A DNA stretch of 36,450 nucleotides from JBDHZU01 sp039812085. Its GTDB lineage: Bacteria; Actinomycetota; Actinomycetes; S36-B12; UBA10799. The notes under the pieces were generated by a model. It was not told the DNA's origin and searched no databases. It was given only the letters and a program-made list of their open reading frames with translations. The stretch lies in NCBI GenBank assembly GCA_039812085.1, contig JBDHZU010000006.1, positions 1 through 36,450 of the forward strand, read 5' to 3'. This document shows, one piece after another, positions 32,438-36,450 of this stretch (positions are counted from its first letter, which is position 1; the number at the start of each line of letters is the position of its first letter). Made by a program: the position numbers and the translations under genes.

Positions 32438-33460
32438 ATGCGTAGCGTTGTCATGTACGGCCCAGGAGACGTCCGCGTCGAAGACGCTCCGAAACCGGAA
32501 ATTATCGAACCAACCGATGCCATCATCAAGGTTACGGCTACTTGTGTTTGTGGGTCCGATTTGTGGCCCTACCGCGGCGCCAACCCTATTTCTCAACCCG
32601 TACGGATGGGGCACGAGTACGTGGGTGTAATCGACGAGATAGGGCCCGAAGTTCATGGCCTACACATTGGCGATCTCGTCGTTGGGTCGTTTGTCGCGTC
32701 GGACAATACGTGCGAGATCTGCCAAGCGGGATTTCAGTCTCGATGTATCCACCAAGTCATGATGGGTGGAATTGGAACCCAGGCAGACTACGCTCGCGTT
32801 CCTTTGGCCGAAGGAACTTTGGTCAAGATTCCTGGCACACCAACAGAACAGCAGCTACGGAGTCTCCTCGCCGCTTCCGATGTACTTGGCACTGGCTGGT
32901 TCGCAGCCGTAGCCGCAGAGGTAGGCCCCGGGAAAACCGTCGCTGTCGTAGGGGACGGCGCAGTCGGTTTGCTTGGCATCTTGGCAGCAAAGCATCTAGG
33001 CGCTGAGCGCATTATCGCGTTTTCACGTCACGTCGATCGACAAACTCTCGCAACAAAATTTGGAGCGACAGACATCATCGAAGAACGAGGCGATGCTGGC
33101 ATCCAAAAAGTCCGTGAACTAACTGGTGGCTACGGAGCACATTCCACCATTGAGGCTGTCGGTACTCAAGAAGCGATGGATCAAGCAATCGGCTCGACCC
33201 GTGCGGGCGGTCATATAGGTTTCGTTGGCGTATCGCACGGCGTCGAACTCAACGGTTTCGGTCTTTTCTTGGCTACTGTCAGCCTGCTGGGCGGCCCAGC
33301 CCCGGTCCGACGTTTCCTGCCCGAGCTGATCGAACTCATCATGACTGATCAGATCAACCCAGGGGCAGTATTCGATCTCACTTTGCCGATAGAGCAAGCT
33401 GCCGATGGGTACAAAGCCATGCACGAACGGCGAGCCACAAAAGTCATGCTCACGCTGTGA
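32438..33460 (+). CDS. Zinc-dependent alcohol dehydrogenase family protein
   Basis: The 340-residue medium-chain dehydrogenase has the GroES-like N-terminal domain with CVCGSDLWPYRG (catalytic zinc Cys), GHEYVGVIDEIG, and a structural-zinc loop DNTCEICQAGFQSRC, where Asp takes the place of the first Cys, as in this subfamily. The nucleotide-binding domain has VVGDGAVGLLGI, and no acidic end typical of NAD specificity is obvious, so NADP may be used. The substrate is unknown. ATG at 32438 follows GGAG at seven bases. It is the only gene between the intact tRNA-Thr and a degraded copy, so it may have been brought in by integration at the tRNA. Confidence 0.88.
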   Translation: MRSVVMYGPGDVRVEDAPKPEIIEPTDAIIKVTATCVCGSDLWPYRGANPISQPVRMGHEYVGVIDEIGPEVHGLHIGDLVVGSFVASDNTCEICQAGFQSRCIHQVMMGGIGTQADYARVPLAEGTLVKIPGTPTEQQLRSLLAASDVLGTGWFAAVAAEVGPGKTVAVVGDGAVGLLGILAAKHLGAERIIAFSRHVDRQTLATKFGATDIIEERGDAGIQKVRELTGGYGAHSTIEAVGTQEAMDQAIGSTRAGGHIGFVGVSHGVELNGFGLFLATVSLLGGPAPVRRFLPELIELIMTDQINPGAVFDLTLPIEQAADGYKAMHERRATKVMLTL

Positions 33461-33476
33461 AATAAACACACCGGAC

Positions 33477-33552
33477 GCCGATACAGCTCAGTTGACAAAG
33501 TGCTCGCCTTGTAAGCGAATGGCCATCGGTTCGATTCCGCCCATTGGCTCCA
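33477..33552 (+). pseudogene. Degraded second copy of tRNA-Thr
   Basis: This 76-base stretch aligns without gaps to the tRNA-Thr at 32275-32350 with nine substitutions (eight transitions). The changes break the T-stem (two of five pairs), one acceptor pair and one D-stem pair, and replace invariant T8 and G19. The anticodon arm is unchanged. It should not make a working tRNA. Confidence 0.8.
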
Positions 33553-33638
33553 ATGGAGCTAGCAGGTTCTTTCTTCAACGTATCTTTTGATAATCAGAGC
33601 GTCACTGTCCTATAGCGGACCCGAGCGATAGGCCCACT

Positions 33639-34154
33639 ATGTTTCGCATGCGACCGGCGACGATTGAAGATGTCCCCATCCTGAGCTATTGGGACACCTT
33701 GCCTCATGTTGTTGCTGCTACTGGTGACGATGACGTCATCGACTGGGAGTGGGAACTCACACGCGAGACCGACTGGAAGTGGGATCTCGTCGCCGAGGTG
33801 GACGAAGAACCCATCGGAATTGTGCAGATCATTGACCCCGCGCGAGAAGAAACCCACTACTGGGGTGACATTGAATCGAATCTCCGCGCTATCGACATTT
33901 GGATTGGCCCGGCTGAGTTTCTCGGCCAGGGCTACGGAACCCTCATGATGCAAGAAGCTCTCAAGCAGTGCTTCTCGGACCCTGCGGTCACTGCAGTTCT
34001 AATTGATCCGTTAGAGCACAACAAACGTGCACGAAATTTCTATGAACGAATTGGATTCCGCTATTTAGAAGATCGAATCTTTGGCCAGGATCATTGCGCC
34101 GTCTATCGATTGGATCGATGCACCTTCCTACGCCAACCGTCCCACAGTGACTGA
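33639..34154 (+). CDS. GNAT acetyltransferase, AAC(6')-like
   Basis: The 171-residue protein has the GNAT pattern: RPATIEDVPILSYW at the start, IDIWIGPAEFLGQGYGTLMMQEALKQCF (acetyl-CoA-binding Q/R-x-x-G-x-G/A loop) and DPLEHNKRARNFYERIGFRYLE. These resemble the aminoglycoside 6'-N-acetyltransferase branch, but many such proteins acetylate other amines, so resistance is not implied. ATG at 33639 is the longest start; an in-frame ATG three codons later also fits. It lies directly after the degraded tRNA copy and is convergent with the DUF4260 gene. Confidence 0.82.
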   Translation: MFRMRPATIEDVPILSYWDTLPHVVAATGDDDVIDWEWELTRETDWKWDLVAEVDEEPIGIVQIIDPAREETHYWGDIESNLRAIDIWIGPAEFLGQGYGTLMMQEALKQCFSDPAVTAVLIDPLEHNKRARNFYERIGFRYLEDRIFGQDHCAVYRLDRCTFLRQPSHSD

Positions 34155-34156
34155 AC

Positions 34157-34176
34157 CGCCGGGTTCAGTTCCGGCG
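34157..34176. terminator. Convergent terminator between GNAT and DUF4260 genes
   Basis: CGCCGG, eight bases, CCGGCG is a six-pair stem. An overlapping CTGAAC/GTTCAG pair begins within the GNAT stop region and offers an alternative fold. Confidence 0.45.
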
Positions 34177-34192
34177 CTGAGGCATACGAGTT

Positions 34193-34561
34193 TCACACTC
34201 CAGTTTCGCCCTGCCCGATCTCGCCCAAATGCGTGTGCGTGAATCGGTCGGTGAACTTCAGCCCGTATCCAAGGAACCTATCGATAGCGATATGGAATGC
34301 CCATACGAGCGCCACGAATCCGGCCGCACGCGACTGGTTGGGAATCGCAATGATGGCCAATACCGCTGGGCCAATGTAGCTATGAACCGCGTTGTAAGAC
34401 CAAGCGCCGACTTTGGGTGAAACTGCGTATCCAAGCATCGACAGGTCAAAGACGAGAAACAGCACGAACAGCCACCACCAGCTGAATCCCAACGTCACAA
34501 ACGCTACGACGACAGCAACGGCAATGAGCACATTCTCAATCCGCTGGAACCAGACCGTCAT
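34193..34561 (-). CDS. DUF4260 membrane protein
   Basis: The 122-residue protein has four membrane helices and the DUF4260 core: FLVFDLSMLGYAVSP, GAWSYNAVHSYIGPAVL, and a C-terminal HIAIDRFLGYGLKFTDRFTHTHLG with conserved His and Arg. Function is unknown; the His/Asp pattern in the membrane may be functional. Start ATG at 34561 has GAAGGG upstream and lies 11 bp after the rlmB stop on the same strand, so it is probably the last gene of the cysS-rlmB operon. Confidence 0.83.
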   Translation of the reverse strand: MTVWFQRIENVLIAVAVVVAFVTLGFSWWWLFVLFLVFDLSMLGYAVSPKVGAWSYNAVHSYIGPAVLAIIAIPNQSRAAGFVALVWAFHIAIDRFLGYGLKFTDRFTHTHLGEIGQGETGV

Positions 34562-34572
34562 TCTCGCCCTTC

Positions 34573-35541
34573 TTAGGCTATTTCGCCAGACACCAATCGT
34601 TGGCCAAGTAGCGCGTGCAGGGCGACTCCTGCCGCGACGCCAGCGTTGAGTGATTCAATTCCGGGGGCCATCGTGATTTTGGCTGTGACGTCACAGGTCT
34701 GGCCGACGAGACGACCGATTCCTTTGTCTTCACTTCCGACGACTAAGAGCACCGGCGAATCAGATGCATCCACCGTCGAAATATCGACCTTGGATTCGCC
34801 AGCCAAACCAACGGCGAAGAATCCGGCCGCTTGGGCTTGCTGGATCGTCCGCGACATGTTGGTCACCATCGCCACTTTGACTCGGGCCAACGTTCCGGCG
34901 GAGGTCCGCCAAGCTGCCGCCGTCACACTGGCTGATCGGCGCGAAGGAATGATCAGACCGCCCGCGCCGAAAGCTGCAGCAGACCGGGCGATAGCACCGA
35001 GGTTTCGTGGATCGGTAATGCCGTCAAGGGCCACGATCACGTTCGGGGAACTCGCTGGGCCAGAGTGCAACAGATCCGCCACGTCGGAGTACGTGAACTC
35101 AGCCGCCTTCATCACGACGCCTTGATGGTTCACTCCGCCAGCGAGGTCATCGAGCTCTTCCCGACGGGCTTGTCGCACATCAATACCGGCTGCCATCGCT
35201 AAATCGATTGATTGACGAATCCGCGCATCAACATCGATGTTGCGTTGCACATAGAGCGCACTACCGGGGACTCCCGCGACCAACGATTCGACCACCGGGT
35301 TACGACCAGCAACGATGTCATCAGGAGCGCGGCGCTTGCCGCCGTTATTCGGCTCCCGCTTAGCTCGACGTTCCTTTGCTGCCGCCTTTCGATAAGCGAC
35401 GTGCCCCGGACGGTCTTCTGCTTTCGGAGTCGGACCCTTACCTTCCAGCTTCTGCCGACGATTGCCGCCGGAGCCAACGCTGGCACCCTTCTTAGACGCC
35501 CCTTTGCGGATCGCCCCACGGCGAGATGAATTGCCTGCCAT
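34573..35541 (-). CDS. rlmB: 23S rRNA 2'-O-methyltransferase, RlmB/TrmH family
   Basis: This SPOUT-fold enzyme methylates the 2'-O of a guanosine (G2251 in E. coli numbering) of 23S rRNA with S-adenosylmethionine. The 322-residue protein has a basic disordered N-terminal extension, a SpoU substrate-binding domain beginning IVAGRNPVVESL, and the knotted catalytic domain with VALDGITDPRNLGAIARSAAAFG, LLVVGSEDKGIGRLV and MAPGIESLNAGVAAGVAL. The last of these usually reads SLNVSVAA. Start ATG at 35541 shares one base with the cysS stop (TGATG) and follows GGAG. cysS next to rlmB is a very common actinobacterial pair. Confidence 0.93.
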   Translation of the reverse strand: MAGNSSRRGAIRKGASKKGASVGSGGNRRQKLEGKGPTPKAEDRPGHVAYRKAAAKERRAKREPNNGGKRRAPDDIVAGRNPVVESLVAGVPGSALYVQRNIDVDARIRQSIDLAMAAGIDVRQARREELDDLAGGVNHQGVVMKAAEFTYSDVADLLHSGPASSPNVIVALDGITDPRNLGAIARSAAAFGAGGLIIPSRRSASVTAAAWRTSAGTLARVKVAMVTNMSRTIQQAQAAGFFAVGLAGESKVDISTVDASDSPVLLVVGSEDKGIGRLVGQTCDVTAKITMAPGIESLNAGVAAGVALHALLGQRLVSGEIA

Positions 35542-36450
35542 CACTGCTCCGTCGCTAGTGACCAACGTGTTCCGTCGGGTCCGTCTTCGAGGGCGATACC
35601 TGCCGCCGTCAAGCTGTCTCGGATCTCGTCCGCCTTGGCAAAGTCCTTGTCGGCACGAGCCTGCTTACGGGCAGCGAGTTGGTCGCTGATCAGCGCCGAT
35701 AACGCCGTCTGTGCAGCATCAGACTGGTCGTCAGCTGATTCCCAATGCGAAGCAAACGGATCGACCCCGAGCACATCAAGCATCGCGCGCACTGTTCGCA
35801 GTTCATTCGCCAGGGCCTCATCGTCAGAACCGGAGTTCAACAAACGATTGCCCTCAGTGACGTGGTGGTGCAGGACCGCCACAGCAGCAGGCACACCCAG
35901 ATCGTCATTCATCGCATCAACAAACTCGGCGGGCAGCCGGTCGTACACGTCACCCAACGCATCGGTCGCATTCGTCCGCGCACCCGCGCGCAGAACGAAG
36001 TTCTCAATTCGTTGGAAAGAGGCAGCAGACTCGGCCAACGCATCGTCGGAAAACTCCAGATTGCTGCGGTAATGCGAAGCAACCAAATACCAGCGCAGAT
36101 CAATCGGACGAACTCGTTGTAGTACCTGTTCGATGATCAACGAGTTTCCGAGCGACTTACTCATCTTCTCGCCAGCCGTGGTGACCCATGCGTTGTGCAA
36201 CCAGTAGCGGGCGAACTCGTCGCCAGCAGCACGCGACTGCGCTAACTCGTTTTCATGGTGCGGGAAGACCAAGTCCAGCCCTCCACCGTGAATGTCGAAC
36301 TGCGACCCCAGGTAGGTCGTGGCCATCGCCGAGCACTCCAGATGCCACCCGGGACGACCAGTCCCCCACGGAGTTGACCAGACGGGCAACGGATGTTCGG
36401 CATCGTCGGGAACGCCCTTCCACAACGCGAAGTCGCGTGGGTCCTTCTTG
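35541..36450 (-). CDS. cysS: Cysteinyl-tRNA synthetase, 5' end missing
   Basis: The visible C-terminal 302 residues belong to the class I synthetase that charges tRNA-Cys. The frame runs off the window edge, where it reads KKDPRDFALWKG. Diagnostic blocks are HLECSAMATTYLG, FDIHGGGLDLVFPHHENELAQSRA, which includes zinc-site residues, and KMSKSLGN (KMSKS loop). The HIGH motif lies outside. The C terminus has the helical anticodon-binding region ending SLATEQ. Its stop overlaps the rlmB start by one base, so the two are translationally coupled. Confidence 0.96.
   Translation of the reverse strand, partial: KKDPRDFALWKGVPDDAEHPLPVWSTPWGTGRPGWHLECSAMATTYLGSQFDIHGGGLDLVFPHHENELAQSRAAGDEFARYWLHNAWVTTAGEKMSKSLGNSLIIEQVLQRVRPIDLRWYLVASHYRSNLEFSDDALAESAASFQRIENFVLRAGARTNATDALGDVYDRLPAEFVDAMNDDLGVPAAVAVLHHHVTEGNRLLNSGSDDEALANELRTVRAMLDVLGVDPFASHWESADDQSDAAQTALSALISDQLAARKQARADKDFAKADEIRDSLTAAGIALEDGPDGTRWSLATEQ

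Noticed and set aside
1..36450. CRISPR arrays, insertion sequences or prophage genes
   Set aside because: No regularly spaced repeats, transposase or phage structural genes were seen; the only integration-like signal is the tRNA-Thr repeat.

Overview
The window looks like chromosomal DNA of a moderately high-GC actinomycete (class Actinomycetes). The evidence is family content and gene order: a mycobacterial-type SerC next to a CitA-type citrate synthase, an XPB helicase with its actinobacterial partner, a MoaD/threonine-synthase pair near groEL, an IdeR-type regulator whose ligand numbering matches DtxR exactly, a DosR/DosS-type two-component pair, GpgS, a fused CydDC, and DUF2530, DUF3027 and DUF3263 proteins. 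At least seven genes start exactly at, or a few bases from, the transcription start predicted from a TANNNT -10 box, which is the actinobacterial leaderless arrangement. I cannot name a genus.

Layout. 1-7.3 kb: a Pro/Thr-rich membrane protein, a lipoprotein, serC, citA, a ParA ATPase overlapping a lysine-rich partner gene, ideR/dtxR and a secreted NlpC/P60 protein with a structured leader. 7.2-13.9 kb: a 29-codon membrane ORF divergent from a DUF2530 gene, a DUF3027 protein with a very long acidic tail, the XPB helicase and its partner, a cold-shock protein and a YceI-like protein. 13.9-19.6 kb: groEL with two CIRCE elements and a hairpin over its Shine-Dalgarno sequence, a secreted glycerophosphodiester phosphodiesterase-like protein whose motifs are in circularly permuted order, and moaD-like and thrC genes behind a SAM-I riboswitch. 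19.6-30.7 kb: gpgS, a DosS-like sensor kinase, an amino-acid permease, a convergent DosR-like regulator, and cydA-cydB-cydDC for cytochrome bd oxidase. 30.7-36.4 kb: an unassigned putative 2OG-Fe(II) oxygenase with a near-consensus DosR box upstream, a DUF3263 gene, an intact tRNA-Thr, an alcohol dehydrogenase, a decayed second tRNA-Thr copy, a GNAT acetyltransferase, a DUF4260 membrane protein, rlmB and the truncated cysS.

How it fits together. Much of it is conserved actinobacterial core. The most promising points are: (i) the exported GDPD-like protein in which the second half of the barrel precedes the HRG...HD half, with the only two cysteines placed where a disulfide could join the split; (ii) a hypoxia/redox circuit in which the DosR-like protein keeps the mycobacterial recognition-helix motif and a matching palindrome lies, at the expected spacing, upstream of the unassigned oxygenase, with cytochrome bd genes nearby; (iii) a SAM riboswitch ahead of threonine synthase and a sulfur-carrier-like protein; (iv) a tRNA-Thr direct repeat bracketing a single dehydrogenase gene; (v) an orphan ParA translationally coupled to a lysine-rich protein. 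All functions are inferred from reading the sequence; no database search was run.
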